Notes: generated from the letters alone by a model not told the origin. A stretch of 64,000 nt of DNA from Gammaproteobacteria bacterium (GCA_018813765.1 JAHJBC010000002.1:248001-312000); one strand, 5' to 3'. Shown: positions 7,764 through 16,855, numbered from the stretch's first letter. Translations and numbers: made by a program.

Positions 7764-8918
7764 ATGTTCAGCAACGGTTACAAACAGCAGGTCGCAACCC
7801 TTAAAGAACAATTGCAGAATTTCGAGCAAATGCTGAGCGAACGCGAAAGCAGCGTCCTCAGCCTGCAGCAACAGCACGAAACAACCATCGCCGAGTACAA
7901 CAGCACCGTCGAGTTGAGCAATATGCACGGGCAATTGTTCCAGCACATGAACTCGTATTGCGAATCCGCCAAGGAAGTCCAATCCACGCTGGCCACGCTG
8001 GCGCAGACCATGAAGCAGGAGAACGAGCGGATTGGCGAGACGACCGGCGCTCTGGGTGCCAACCTGACCGCAGTGGAGCGCATCTCCAGCAATCTGCAGA
8101 AGATGTCCGAAAAGACCTCGGAGACTGCTGCCAGCGTTGATCATCTCAACGAGCGCACCAGCGAGATCGGCGGCATCGTCAAACTGATCAAGGAGATCGC
8201 CGACCAGACCAATCTGCTGGCATTGAATGCCGCCATCGAAGCCGCGCGTGCGGGCGAACAAGGACGAGGCTTCGCCGTGGTCGCCGACGAAGTGCGCAAA
8301 CTGGCCGAACGCACCTCCACCGCAACCAACGAGATCGGCCAACTGGTCAGCGCGATCCAGAAAGAGACCTCAGCAGTCAAAACGCTGGTCGAAGTCAGCC
8401 CGCAGCAAGCCGAAGAATTCCACAAGGACGGACAACAGGCAGTCGGCAGCATGCAGGAGCTGATGTTGGTCACCGTCCAGATGAAAAAGGCCATCGGCAA
8501 TACTGCATTGCGCTCATTCATCGAGGTCGCAAAAGTAGATCATCTGGTCTACAAATTCGAGATCTACAAAGTCTTCCTCGGCACTTCGATCAAGAAGCCG
8601 GAAGAGTTTGCCAGCCATGAGGGCTGCCGTCTGGGCAAGTGGTATTACGAAGGCGAAGGCAATCACTGTTTTTCCAAGCTGCATGGCTTCCGCGAAATGG
8701 AAGAGCCACATCAGCGTTTCCACCGCCATGGCGTGGCAGCAGTCACCCATTTCCACGAGGGGCACTACCAGCTTGGCCTGGAAGCGGTCGCCGAAATGGA
8801 AAAGGCCAGCTTCGAGGTATTGAAGTCGCTGGAGACCATCGCCGAGAGCGGCAAGGAGAACATCAACTCGGAAAATTACCAGGAATGCCGCGAGACGATG
8901 AAGGCGACGAAACATTGA
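7764..8918 (+). CDS. Soluble methyl-accepting chemotaxis protein with C-terminal CZB zinc domain
   Basis: A 384-residue cytoplasmic chemoreceptor without membrane helices. Residues about 10-60 form a coiled coil. The receptor signalling hairpin is unmistakable ([20 protein letters not shown] at about 144-163, then [14 protein letters not shown]). The C-terminal 130 residues are a chemoreceptor zinc-binding (CZB) domain with candidate ligands His260, Cys288 ([15 protein letters not shown]), His316 and His320. CZB receptors sense zinc or zinc-linked oxidants. The start at 7764 is chosen because CAGGGAGACG precedes it; an in-frame GTG lies 33 bases upstream. The gene interrupts the arn locus on the opposite strand and ends in a strong terminator. 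Confidence 0.9.
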   Translation: MFSNGYKQQVATLKEQLQNFEQMLSERESSVLSLQQQHETTIAEYNSTVELSNMHGQLFQHMNSYCESAKEVQSTLATLAQTMKQENERIGETTGALGANLTAVERISSNLQKMSEKTSETAASVDHLNERTSEIGGIVKLIKEIADQTNLLALNAAIEAARAGEQGRGFAVVADEVRKLAERTSTATNEIGQLVSAIQKETSAVKTLVEVSPQQAEEFHKDGQQAVGSMQELMLVTVQMKKAIGNTALRSFIEVAKVDHLVYKFEIYKVFLGTSIKKPEEFASHEGCRLGKWYYEGEGNHCFSKLHGFREMEEPHQRFHRHGVAAVTHFHEGHYQLGLEAVAEMEKASFEVLKSLETIAESGKENINSENYQECRETMKATKH

Positions 8919-8980
8919 CTTAAGGCAATGTTATTCGGCACTTAAAACTGAGTGAATGACGTTACGCCGTGCACCAACAA

Positions 8981-9012
8981 AGAAGCGGCCATTGGGCCGC
9001 TTCTGTTTTTTT
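8981..9012 (+). terminator. Rho-independent terminator after the chemoreceptor gene
   Basis: A 10-bp perfect stem (AGAAGCGGCC / GGCCGCTTCT) with a 4-base loop is followed by seven T residues at 9006-9012. Confidence 0.9.
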
Positions 9013-9093
9013 CGAGGTAAGTCCGGCAGCTTCGATCGATTGCATTGCAAATATCCTTGAGCTGCAGTTTGAGACAATTTTCCGAACACCCCC

Positions 9094-9534
9094 CTAATTT
9101 TTTCTGGATCGAATTACAACCGTCCCTGCAAGCTTGTCATGCCACGCTTGTTTTCTTTTGTCGAACGCTACCCAAACCAAGCCCAAACCAAGCGGCAGTG
9201 TGGAAACAAAGTAAGCCAGATAGCGCCCTATACTCTGACCAAAAGTCAGACTCATTCCTGTATCAGCATCAACGATTCGAAGCGACATGGCCATTTTCCC
9301 GGGTGTCGCCTGTCTGTACATCCAGAACAACACGACTGCCACGGTGGGTAACACCCAGGAGATCAGGACATCTGCCGGGCCTGCGATCATTCCCGTCTGA
9401 TCCGGGTCAAAATATTCCCAGCCATATATCGATACGAGCAATGGAAAGGTGATCACCATGATCAATATTGTATCGATCAGTGTCGCAACCACCCGCACCC
9501 AGAATCCTGCGTATTCCATATCCTGCTCTTGCAT
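9094..9534 (-). CDS. RDD family membrane protein
   Basis: A 146-residue inner-membrane protein of the RDD family. The diagnostic segment YAGFWVRVVATLID at residues about 8-21 begins the first helix. Two further hydrophobic segments follow, with the conserved TPGKMAMSLRIVDADTG loop between them. RDD proteins have no general assigned function; some act in Na+ or compatible-solute transport. A good GAGGAGA site precedes the ATG. It lies 29 bases downstream of arnB on the same strand, so it is probably co-transcribed with arnT-arnB, but it is not a known component of L-Ara4N modification. Confidence 0.85.
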   Translation of the reverse strand: MQEQDMEYAGFWVRVVATLIDTILIMVITFPLLVSIYGWEYFDPDQTGMIAGPADVLISWVLPTVAVVLFWMYRQATPGKMAMSLRIVDADTGMSLTFGQSIGRYLAYFVSTLPLGLGLVWVAFDKRKQAWHDKLAGTVVIRSRKN

Positions 9535-9563
9535 GTGATTTCTCCTCGACTTTGGTCCGACTT

Positions 9564-10691
9564 CTAGGATTTCTGCGACAGCACTTCCCGTACTGCAACC
9601 ACTACGCGCTCGACATCGACCTCACTCATCTTCGGAAACATCGGCAGGCTGACGATGCGCCGCCCGACGCTCTCCGCCACAGGGAACATGCCTTCGTGGA
9701 AGCCGCGCGCACGGTACATCTGGAACAGGTGGATGGGCGGGTAATGCACACCGCAGCCGATATTGCGGGCTTTCATCTTTTCCATGAATGCTGCACGCAC
9801 CACGCCCTCGGGAAGCACGATCTGGAACATGTGCCAGTTGGTGTTGGTGAAATCTGTTACCGGCAGTTGCGCACCGGTCTGCTTCTCGAAATCCTCACCG
9901 AAGGTAGCGAAGTAATGCTTGGCCAGCGCATGGCGTCGCGCAGTGATGGCATCCAGTTGCGGCAGCTGGTTCAGGCCGATGGCTGCGGCGACATCGGTCA
10001 TATTGAACTTGCCGCCCAGCACATCCACATCCATGCCGTCGAAACCCGTGCGCGTGACGCCTTGCAATCTGTACTTCTCCGCGAGGCGCGCTTCATCCTC
10101 GTTGTTCAACACCAGGCAGCCGCCTTCGGTGGTGGTGAGGTTCTTGTTGGCCTGGAAGCTGAAAGAGACAAAATCACCGAAGCTGCCGATGCGTTTGCCT
10201 TTCCATAGCGAGCCGATGGCCTGCGCAGCATCTTCCACCACGCGTAGCTTGTGTTTGGCGGCAATGGCGTACAGCCTGTCGCGATCCACCGGCAGGCCGG
10301 AGAGATCCACGGGAATGATGGCGCGGGTCTTCGGCGTGATGGCAGCCTCGACCTTGTCCAGGTCGATGTTGCGCGTGACCGGGTCGATGTCCGCGAACAC
10401 CGGCGTCGCGCCGACTTCGATGATGACGTTGGAGGTTGCGACCCAGGAGATGGGCGTGGTGATGACTTCGTCGCCGGGGCCGATGCCCGCGATGCGCAGT
10501 GCGATCTCCATGGTGCAGGTGCCGGAGTTGAAGGTGCGCACGGGACGCCCGCCGAAATAGGCCGAGAGTTGTTTCTCGAATTCCAACACCTTGGGACCGG
10601 AGGTGATCCAGCCGGAACGCAGCACGTTGCCGACGGCGGCGATGGCGGCTTCGTCGATGTAGGGGCGGGTGAAGGGTAAAAAGTCGCTCAT
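9564..10691 (-). CDS. arnB: ArnB, UDP-4-keto-pentose aminotransferase
   Basis: A 375-residue PLP enzyme of the DegT/DnrJ/EryC1 fold that would aminate UDP-L-Ara4O to UDP-L-Ara4N with glutamate. The N-terminus (FLPFTRPYID, LRSGWITSGPK) matches ArnB. Other conserved parts are VVEDAAQAIGS (151-161) and the PLP lysine Lys183 in FQANKNLTTTEGG. Length fits ArnB (about 380). DegT enzymes serve many sugar pathways, so the assignment leans on the neighbours arnT, arnC, arnA and arnD. It lies downstream of the ArnE-like gene across a 149-base gap filled by a dispersed repeat. Confidence 0.88.
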   Translation of the reverse strand: MSDFLPFTRPYIDEAAIAAVGNVLRSGWITSGPKVLEFEKQLSAYFGGRPVRTFNSGTCTMEIALRIAGIGPGDEVITTPISWVATSNVIIEVGATPVFADIDPVTRNIDLDKVEAAITPKTRAIIPVDLSGLPVDRDRLYAIAAKHKLRVVEDAAQAIGSLWKGKRIGSFGDFVSFSFQANKNLTTTEGGCLVLNNEDEARLAEKYRLQGVTRTGFDGMDVDVLGGKFNMTDVAAAIGLNQLPQLDAITARRHALAKHYFATFGEDFEKQTGAQLPVTDFTNTNWHMFQIVLPEGVVRAAFMEKMKARNIGCGVHYPPIHLFQMYRARGFHEGMFPVAESVGRRIVSLPMFPKMSEVDVERVVVAVREVLSQKS

Positions 10692-10721
10692 ATGGATACC
10701 TCCGGAATCGTCATACCTGTG

Positions 10722-10840
10722 CCGTCATACCGGCGGAGGCCGGTATCCAGCAAGACAAAATACACTTTGTTTAAACCCACTGGATTCCGGCCTGACCGCA
10801 GGTCAGTTTATCCTGAGCCTGCCGAAGGACCGGAATGACG
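10722..10840. repeat. Composite dispersed inverted repeat between ArnE-like gene and arnB
   Basis: The left arm CCGTCATACCGGCGG..GGTATCCAG (10722-10750) and a right arm starting CTGGATTCCGG and ending CCGGAATGACG (10780-10840) are the same outer frame as the element at 1523-1644. The right arm is interrupted by GGTCAGTTTATCCTGAGCC..CCGAAGG, which resembles a second common repeat type. The element abuts the stop codon of the ArnE-like gene exactly. Confidence 0.65.
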
Positions 10841-11212
10841 CTAAGCTCTCGAAATAATGATGACGCCGATGATGATCACGCCCATACCGACCAGTTTGGT
10901 GGTACTGAACGGTTCGCCCAGCAGGTAATACGCCGCCAAGGCGTTGACCACGTAGGCCATCGACAACATGGGAAAGGCGATGCTGACCGGCACGCGCGAC
11001 AGCGCGAGGATCCACACCACCACGCTGATGCCGTAGCAGAACAGCGCGGTGACGATGTGCCACTCGGTCATCAGTTTCCATCCGATCGGCATGACGTTGG
11101 CCATGCTGAACTCGAAATGGCCGACGGCGTTGGTGCCCGCCTTCATCAGTATCTGGGCGGCGGCGTTGAGCATCACGCCGATGAATATCAGGCTGAAATT
11201 GAGCAGACTCAT
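10841..11212 (-). CDS. SMR-type flippase subunit, ArnE/ArnF-like
   Basis: A 123-residue protein with four membrane helices of the small-multidrug-resistance/EamA type. In E. coli ArnE and ArnF form a heteromer that flips undecaprenyl-phosphate-L-Ara4N to the periplasm. Here a single such gene overlaps the arnT stop by four bases, which supports the same role, perhaps as a homodimer. Visible signatures are an N-terminal ALNAAAQILMKAG-like segment, the helix VSIAFPMLSMAYVVNAL and the GEPFSTTKLVGMGVIIIGV end typical of SMR proteins. No second subunit is found in the window. A general SMR exporter cannot be excluded. Confidence 0.8.
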   Translation of the reverse strand: MSLLNFSLIFIGVMLNAAAQILMKAGTNAVGHFEFSMANVMPIGWKLMTEWHIVTALFCYGISVVVWILALSRVPVSIAFPMLSMAYVVNALAAYYLLGEPFSTTKLVGMGVIIIGVIIISRA

Positions 11213-12858
11213 GGTTTCTTCACCACCACATATTGTTCGTCACGGAATATCTCCTGCATCGGCAGATCGAGTTTCTGCACCGTCGGATAGTTGACCACTT
11301 GCACGATGGCATATGCCTCGCGGTCGGTGTTCCAGCGCTCGGCGAAACTGCCCAGATCGGGGACATATTTTTCCGGCTCCTGCTGGATACCGAAATCCAT
11401 CTCGTCCTTGAAATTCACCAGCGTGAACGTGCGTTTGAGATAGAAAGGCAGTGTCTGCTCGTAGCACAGCACGGAATAGAACGGCACCTCCGGCTTGATC
11501 TGCGGCCTGATCGCATCGGCGAGGATATGGCTGGAGCGCTCGATCGCGATGGTGTTGTAGCCGGAGGTCGCCAGTTGCGAAGCGACAAGCGAGGAGAACG
11601 CCAGCAGAATGACCGCCGCCATCTTGTTCTCGCGACGCAACAACCACAATGCGACGCCCGTGCCGGCCAGCCAGAGCGCCATCGCAATCAACAGCCAGTC
11701 GCCGTAGTTGCTGTACATCTCCAGTTGCAAGGGGGTATCCGCGGACTTTTCGGCGGCAAAGGGCACGATGCCGAGCAGGATGGCGACCACCGCGAAGACC
11801 GGGACTGTCAGCCAGAACAGGCGGCGCGCGCGCATCTGGGCGATCTGTTTGCCCATCAGCAAGGCCAGCGCCGGAAACATCGGCAGCAGGTAGGAGGGCA
11901 GCTTGGAGCCGGACACCGAGAAGAACAGGTAGATGAACACCGCCCACACCAGCAGGAAGCGCTCGGGGCTGAACTCGCGCATTTTCTGTGCTGTCTCCTT
12001 CCAGGTGCGCAGCAGCGTGTCGAACATCAGGAACGTCCACGGCAGTATGCCCGTCAGCAGCACCGGTACGAAGTAGTACCAGGGCTGATAGCGCCCGTGC
12101 ACCTTGGAGGTGAAGCGCTGGAAATGTTCGTAGATGAAGAAGCGTTCGAAGAATTCCGGATTGGCCTTGATCACCAGCACGAACCAGGGAACCGAGATCA
12201 GCAGGAACAGCGCCAGACCGCTGAACCAGTGCATGCGCTTCCATATGACGATATCGCGATTGAACACCGAATACAGGAACAGCGCCGCGCCCGGCAGGAT
12301 GATGCCCATCAGCCCCTTGCTCAGCACCGACAGTGCCAGCGCGGCCCAGGCCAGCCACATCCAGTTCCGTCGTGCGGCCTCCTTCACCTCTTTCTGCGCG
12401 ATGCACAGCGAGATGATGCCGAGGGTGATGAAGAAGGTCACGCCCATGTCCAGCGTGTTGATGTGCGACATCAGGGTATACAGCATGCTGCTGCCCAGCA
12501 GCAGCGCGGCATAGATGCCTGCCTCGCGGCCGAACAGACGTGTTCCCGCATACCACACGAACAACACGCCCATGAGCCCGGTCAGCGCCGCCCACAGGCG
12601 CGATGTCCATTGGTGTTCGCCGAACACCTCATAGGCCACGGCGGTGGCCCAGTATTGCAGCGGCGGTTTCTCGAAATACTTGAGGTCGTTCAGGCGCGGG
12701 GTGGTCCAGTCGCCGCTCAACACCATCTCGCGCGGGATCTCGGCGTATCGGCCTTCGTCGGGGCGTATGAGCTTGCGGTATTCGAGGTTGCCGAACCAGA
12801 CGACCGCGACAACCAGCAACATCAGCCAGAGTCCGCGCCGGGAAATGTCATTCGTCAT
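11209..12858 (-). CDS. arnT: ArnT, L-Ara4N lipid A transferase
   Basis: A 549-residue integral membrane glycosyltransferase of the PMT/GT83 type that would move L-Ara4N from undecaprenyl phosphate to lipid A on the periplasmic side, conferring resistance to cationic peptides such as polymyxin. The first periplasmic loop has the catalytic signature RPDEGRYAEI (32-41), followed by YFEKPPLQYW. About a dozen membrane helices occupy residues 10-420, and the C-terminal 130 residues form a periplasmic domain. It is the first gene of the block arnT - ArnE-like - arnB - RDD. xseA ends 53 bases upstream on the same strand, so read-through from xseA is possible. Confidence 0.9.
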   Translation of the reverse strand: MTNDISRRGLWLMLLVVAVVWFGNLEYRKLIRPDEGRYAEIPREMVLSGDWTTPRLNDLKYFEKPPLQYWATAVAYEVFGEHQWTSRLWAALTGLMGVLFVWYAGTRLFGREAGIYAALLLGSSMLYTLMSHINTLDMGVTFFITLGIISLCIAQKEVKEAARRNWMWLAWAALALSVLSKGLMGIILPGAALFLYSVFNRDIVIWKRMHWFSGLALFLLISVPWFVLVIKANPEFFERFFIYEHFQRFTSKVHGRYQPWYYFVPVLLTGILPWTFLMFDTLLRTWKETAQKMREFSPERFLLVWAVFIYLFFSVSGSKLPSYLLPMFPALALLMGKQIAQMRARRLFWLTVPVFAVVAILLGIVPFAAEKSADTPLQLEMYSNYGDWLLIAMALWLAGTGVALWLLRRENKMAAVILLAFSSLVASQLATSGYNTIAIERSSHILADAIRPQIKPEVPFYSVLCYEQTLPFYLKRTFTLVNFKDEMDFGIQQEPEKYVPDLGSFAERWNTDREAYAIVQVVNYPTVQKLDLPMQEIFRDEQYVVVKKP

Positions 12859-12911
12859 ATGAAAACTGTCAGTGAACGGGGAAACAGGCGCGGATTTTAT
12901 CCCAACTCAGC

Positions 12912-14258
12912 TCATGCACCGCGCTTTTCCTGCACCGTAGCGCTTGCCCCGCCCTGCGCGAAAGTAATGTCCAGCTTGTCACCGACCGCGATGCGTTCGC
13001 TGCTGACCACGATATTGCCCCGCGCATCGCGCACAAGGCTGTAGCCACGCGCCAGCACCTGCTGCGGGTCGAGATGCAACAAGTGTTGCTGCAGGGCTTG
13101 CAGCCGCGCGTCATGGCGCTGCAAAGTATGTTGCATCGCCGCTCCCAGCCGTCTGGCCTGATCACCCTGTTGCTCGCGGAGGCGAGTGATATCCGGACGC
13201 AGTGCACGCAGGCGTTGCAATACCATGTTCCAGCGCCCTTGCTGACGCTGCACAGCATAAGCCTGCGCCAGCCGCATGCGCTGTTGCAGGGCATCCATGC
13301 GTTCGGCCTGCTGCCGGAGAAGCTGGGCCGGGTGGACCAGCCGCCGTTGCAGGAAGTCCACCTGTTGCATGCGCTGCTCGAACTGGCGCGAAGCGGCACG
13401 TTGAAGGTGCCGATGTTGCTGCACCAGGCGCTGCCGCAACTCTCCTCTGTCCGGCACCACCGCCTGCGCCGCCGCCGTCGGCGTCGCCGCACGCAGGTCG
13501 GCGACGAAATCGGCGATGGTGAAATCGGTCTCGTGCCCAACCCCGCTCACTACCGGGATGTGGCTGGCCGCGATGGCGCGCGCCACCACCTCCTCGTTGA
13601 ACGCCCACAGATCTTCGATGCTGCCGCCGCCGCGACACACTATGAGTATGTCGCATTCGGCGCGCTCGCCAGCCGTCCTGATCGCCTGCGCGATCTTTGC
13701 ACCCGCGCCTTCTCCTTGCACCGGCGTCGGGTATAGCACGACCGGCACATTGGGCATGCGGTTCGCCAGAGTACGCAGCACATCGCGCAGCGCCGCCGCC
13801 TGCGGCGAGGTGACGATGCCGATCTGCTTCGGCAGCAAGGGCAGGTCGCGTTTGCGTTCCGCATCGAACAGTCCTTCACCTTCCAGCCGGGTCTTAAGCC
13901 TCTCGAACGCCTCGAACAGCGCACCCAGTCCGGCGGGCCGCATCTTTTCCAGGTTCAACTGGAAATCACCGCGCGCCTCGTACATGGTCGGCAGCGCCAG
14001 TACTTCCACCTGCATGCCGTTCGCCGGTTTGATGTCGAGGTACTGGCTCTTGTGGCGGAACATCACACAGCGCACCTGCGCCGACTCGTCCTTCAGCGAA
14101 AAATACCAGTGACCCGACGCCGCACAGACGTAATTGGATATCTCGCCGCGCACCCACATGAGCGGCAATCCGTTTTCAATTATCTGTTTTGCCGCGAGAT
14201 TCAATTCGCGCACACTCAACACACGATTCCTGTCCATTTTCGGGTCCGCTTGTAACAT
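12912..14258 (-). CDS. xseA: Exodeoxyribonuclease VII large subunit
   Basis: A 448-residue large subunit of exonuclease VII, which degrades single-stranded DNA from either end. The N-terminal OB fold (LSVRELNLAAKQIIE, WVRGEISNY, HWYFSLKD) is followed by the catalytic domain (LLPKQIGIVTS, VCRGGGSIEDLWAFNEEVV, SGVGHETDFTIADFVAD, RAATPTAAAQ). A long Arg/Gln-rich coiled coil and a C-terminal LARGYSLVRD segment end the protein. The ATG at 14258 gives the longest form; an ATG 21 bases inside (14237, MDRNRVLSV) is an equally good start, as neither has a strong ribosome binding site. The xseB subunit gene is not in the window. Confidence 0.95.
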   Translation of the reverse strand: MLQADPKMDRNRVLSVRELNLAAKQIIENGLPLMWVRGEISNYVCAASGHWYFSLKDESAQVRCVMFRHKSQYLDIKPANGMQVEVLALPTMYEARGDFQLNLEKMRPAGLGALFEAFERLKTRLEGEGLFDAERKRDLPLLPKQIGIVTSPQAAALRDVLRTLANRMPNVPVVLYPTPVQGEGAGAKIAQAIRTAGERAECDILIVCRGGGSIEDLWAFNEEVVARAIAASHIPVVSGVGHETDFTIADFVADLRAATPTAAAQAVVPDRGELRQRLVQQHRHLQRAASRQFEQRMQQVDFLQRRLVHPAQLLRQQAERMDALQQRMRLAQAYAVQRQQGRWNMVLQRLRALRPDITRLREQQGDQARRLGAAMQHTLQRHDARLQALQQHLLHLDPQQVLARGYSLVRDARGNIVVSSERIAVGDKLDITFAQGGASATVQEKRGA

Positions 14259-14482
14259 TCGAGGCTATGAAAAAAAATTGCGAATTAGGCCAAATGGCAT
14301 ATTGACAAACCCGTCGTAATCCACAACCCCAGCAAATACGCCACTTCCGGAGGTATGCACATTTCAGCAAGATGACAACTTACAGCATCGCATTGTTTTT
14401 AATTGATATTTAATGGCGCATTTTTTGTGCGGCGATGTGAAAACGGCTACAGAACAGGGGCTGCGTTGTTCATCCCGGACAT

Positions 14483-14517
14483 TCATCCACAAAGTTATCC
14501 ACAGATTTTGTGCATAA
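14483..14517. promoter_or_regulatory. DnaA-box cluster in the 381-base xseA-exbB intergenic region
   Basis: The region 14259-14639 holds no gene. It contains TTATCCACA (14495-14503) and, inverted, TGTGCATAA (14509-14517, reverse complement TTATGCACA). Both match the DnaA-box consensus TTATNCACA. A one-mismatch copy, TCATCCACA, is at 14483-14491. An AT-rich tract (about 14393-14425) lies upstream. No dnaA, dnaN or gidA is present, so an origin is not claimed; DnaA-dependent regulation of exbB or xseA, or DnaA titration, is possible. Confidence 0.5.
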
Positions 14518-14639
14518 GAAAACAAATCGCTTTTGCGTCGGCAAGTTAGCGTCTATCGACGCATCGCGGCTTGCCCAAACAGGGCTCACAAGATACAGTG
14601 CCGCCTTCGAATTTAAGCATACTTTTCTGGAGACGCTGC

Positions 14640-15245
14640 GTGTTCACTCTAGTCGAAGCGGCCGGTTGGCCGATCTGGTTCCTCATCATCGCATCACTGG
14701 TTGCCGTTGCACTCATCGTCGAACGAACCATCTACCTGCGCCGCAAGAGCATTGTTCCGCCCAGATTGCTGGATGAGGTGGTGCAGGAAATGAAACAGAA
14801 AGGCGTCAGCCAGCAGATGATGACGCGGCTGAGCAGTGGTTCGCCGCTGGGCATGGTGTTCGCGGCAGGCCTGAAGAACATCAAGAGTTCGCCCGAGATC
14901 ATGAAGGAAGCCATCGAGGAAGCCGGTCGCTCCGCCACTCACCAAATGGATCGCTTCCTCACCACGCTGGGCACCATCGCCTCGATCAGCCCGCTGCTCG
15001 GACTGTTCGGCACCATCGTCGGCATGATCGAGATCTTCGGCTCGCAGAATGCGGGCGGTGCGGCGCCGGCCGAACTGGCGCACGGCATCTCGGTCGCCCT
15101 GTACAACACGGCCTTCGGCCTGATCGTCGCCATCCCCAGCATGATCGCCTACCGTCACTTCCGCGCCCAGGTCGACACCCTGACCATCGAGATGGAGCAG
15201 CAGGCGATCAAGCTGGTGGAGACAGTCCACGGCGAACGCAAGTAA
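14640..15245 (+). CDS. exbB: MotA/TolQ/ExbB proton channel protein
   Basis: A 201-residue inner-membrane proton-channel subunit that with ExbD harnesses the proton motive force for TonB- (or Tol-) dependent work. Three membrane segments are visible: about 8-25, 95-120 (LGTIASISPLLGLFGTIVGM) and 140-160 (GISVALYNTAFGLIVAIPSM), with the conserved proline/threonine pattern of the family. GTG at 14640 is taken as the start because CTGGAGACGCTGC gives a well-spaced ribosome binding site; a longer frame from 14571 has no such site and adds a non-conserved tail. The gene lies 9 bases before exbD and begins the run to lpxK and kdsB. Confidence 0.88.
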   Translation: MFTLVEAAGWPIWFLIIASLVAVALIVERTIYLRRKSIVPPRLLDEVVQEMKQKGVSQQMMTRLSSGSPLGMVFAAGLKNIKSSPEIMKEAIEEAGRSATHQMDRFLTTLGTIASISPLLGLFGTIVGMIEIFGSQNAGGAAPAELAHGISVALYNTAFGLIVAIPSMIAYRHFRAQVDTLTIEMEQQAIKLVETVHGERK

Positions 15246-15254
15246 GGACCGCAA

Positions 15255-15677
15255 ATGAATTTTCAGCGCGGACGCACTCGGGAGGAGCCGGAGATCAACC
15301 TGATCCCGATGATCGACGTGCTGCTGGTCATCCTGATCTTCCTCATGGTCACCACCAGCTATTCGAATTTTGCCCAGTTGCAGATCAACCTGCCGCAGGC
15401 TTCCGGAGAGGAAGGCACACTCGCTTCCAGCAAACCGATCAACGTGGCGGTCGATGCGTCGGAACATTACGCGGTGAACAGCGTGCGCACCGCCTTCAAC
15501 GGCGTGGCCGACTTTGCCGAGACCCTGCGCAAGGCCTCCGGCAACCAGACCGACCCGACCATCGTCATCAATGCCGATGCCAAGGCGCCGCACCAGTCAG
15601 TCATCAACATCATGGAAGCCGCGCGCATCGCCGGTTTCGGCCGCATCACCTTCACCACGCAGAACCAGCCGAAGTAA
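15255..15677 (+). CDS. exbD: ExbD/TolR family biopolymer transport protein
   Basis: A 140-residue partner of the preceding ExbB. It has a short cytoplasmic N-terminus, one membrane helix with the proton-carrying aspartate (Asp21 in INLIPMIDVLLV, equivalent to E. coli ExbD Asp25), and a periplasmic domain ending GFGRITFTTQ. The order exbB-exbD-lpxK-kdsB is common in beta- and gammaproteobacteria, and such pairs may power TonB-dependent transporters like the one at 43.8 kb. No tonB gene is present in the window. Confidence 0.9.
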   Translation: MNFQRGRTREEPEINLIPMIDVLLVILIFLMVTTSYSNFAQLQINLPQASGEEGTLASSKPINVAVDASEHYAVNSVRTAFNGVADFAETLRKASGNQTDPTIVINADAKAPHQSVINIMEAARIAGFGRITFTTQNQPK

Positions 15678-15686
15678 TCCCGCATC

Positions 15687-16670
15687 ATGGAGCGGCTGCA
15701 ACACCACTGGTATCGCCTCTCACCGCTCCATCTGCTGCTTTACCCCATCAGCATCGTCTTTCGCGCGCTCTCCGCGTTGCGCCGTTTCCTTTACCGCAGC
15801 GGGATACTGGCTGCGGTAAAACTGCCCGTTCCCGTGGTCATTGTCGGCAACATCAGCGTGGGCGGCACCGGCAAGACGCCGCTCATCCTCTGGCTGGCGC
15901 AGCAGTTGATCGATAACGGCTGGCACCCGGGCATCGTCAGTCGCGGCTATGGCAGCAACGGCAAACACGGCGGCGTTCCGCGCGAGGTTACGGCAGACAA
16001 TGTTGCCGACGAGGTCGGCGACGAACCGCTGCTGATGGCGCAACGCGCGCTGTGTCCAGTCTGGACAGGGCGCGACCGTCCTGCCGCCGCGCAGGCATTG
16101 CTGGCCGCGCATCCCGAATGCGACATCATCCTCTCCGACGACGGAATGCAGCACTATCGCCTGCGGCGCGATGCCGAGATCGCCGTCGTGGATGGCGCCC
16201 GCCGCTTCGGCAACGGCATGTTGCTGCCTGCCGGGCCGCTGCGCGAGCCGGTGTCGCGTCTGCGCGAGGTCGATGCCGTCGTGGTCAACGGCGGCCCTGC
16301 GCAGGGCAACGAATTCACCATGCATCTTGAAGGCAACATTTTCTACAACCTGCTCAATCCCGGGATCGTCGCTTCTCCCGCCGACCTGGCCGGGAAACGA
16401 TTGCATGCCATCGCCGGCATCGGGCATCCGCAACGTTTTTTTGCGCACCTCGAACAGTTCGGCCTGCGCATCACACCGCATCCTTTCCCGGACCATCACC
16501 GATTCAATGCGGACGACCTTGCCTTCGTCGAGGCGGATGCGATACTCATGACGGAAAAAGATGCGGTAAAATGCGCCGCGTTCGCCACCGAAAGATGCTG
16601 GGCGCTTCGGGTTGATGCGCTGGTCAGCCCTCCCCTCACACAACTTATCCTGGAAAAGGTCACGCCATAA
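15687..16670 (+). CDS. lpxK: Tetraacyldisaccharide 4'-kinase LpxK
   Basis: A 327-residue membrane-associated kinase that phosphorylates the lipid A disaccharide precursor at the 4' position. An N-terminal hydrophobic helix (about 14-32) precedes the unusual Walker A motif [12 protein letters not shown] (54-65). Other conserved parts are [28 protein letters not shown] (the catalytic region) and the C-terminal MTEKDAVKC. Length fits the family (320-340). The stop codon overlaps the next start by one base (TAATG), so it is translationally coupled to the Trm112-like gene. Confidence 0.95.
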   Translation: MERLQHHWYRLSPLHLLLYPISIVFRALSALRRFLYRSGILAAVKLPVPVVIVGNISVGGTGKTPLILWLAQQLIDNGWHPGIVSRGYGSNGKHGGVPREVTADNVADEVGDEPLLMAQRALCPVWTGRDRPAAAQALLAAHPECDIILSDDGMQHYRLRRDAEIAVVDGARRFGNGMLLPAGPLREPVSRLREVDAVVVNGGPAQGNEFTMHLEGNIFYNLLNPGIVASPADLAGKRLHAIAGIGHPQRFFAHLEQFGLRITPHPFPDHHRFNADDLAFVEADAILMTEKDAVKCAAFATERCWALRVDALVSPPLTQLILEKVTP

Positions 16671-16855
16671 TGGATGCAAAACTGCTCGATATCCTGGTTT
16701 GCCCGCTGTGCAAATCCCCGCTGATCTACCGCAAAGCCGAACAGGAACTGATCTGCAAGGCGGATCGGCTGGCCTTCGCCATCAAGGACGGTATCCCGGT
16801 GATGCTGGCCGACGAGGCGCGCGAACTCACCGCGAAAGAAGTCGAAGCGCTCTGA
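16670..16855 (+). CDS. Trm112/YcaR family small protein
   Basis: A 61-residue protein of the Trm112-like (UPF0434/YcaR) family. It has an N-terminal CPLCKSPL zinc-finger-like pair (Cys12 and Cys15), a single further cysteine (Cys30) and the typical [16 protein letters not shown] segment. It is characteristically found between lpxK and kdsB, as here, overlapping both neighbours by one base (TAATG and TGATG). Eukaryotic Trm112 activates methyltransferases; the bacterial role is not settled. Confidence 0.93.
   Translation: MDAKLLDILVCPLCKSPLIYRKAEQELICKADRLAFAIKDGIPVMLADEARELTAKEVEAL

Noticed and set aside
11233-13044. A 603-residue plus-strand frame antisense to arnT
   Set aside because: His/Gln/Arg-rich low-complexity translation typical of the complement of a GC-rich gene; arnT has clear family motifs.
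14259-14639. A chromosomal replication origin
   Set aside because: Only three DnaA boxes, and no dnaA, dnaN, rpmH or gidA nearby; kept as a DnaA-box cluster only.
16612-16854. N-terminal extension of KdsB
   Set aside because: The extra residues overlap lpxK and the Trm112-like gene in another frame; the conserved start is MFPFKVV at 16855.
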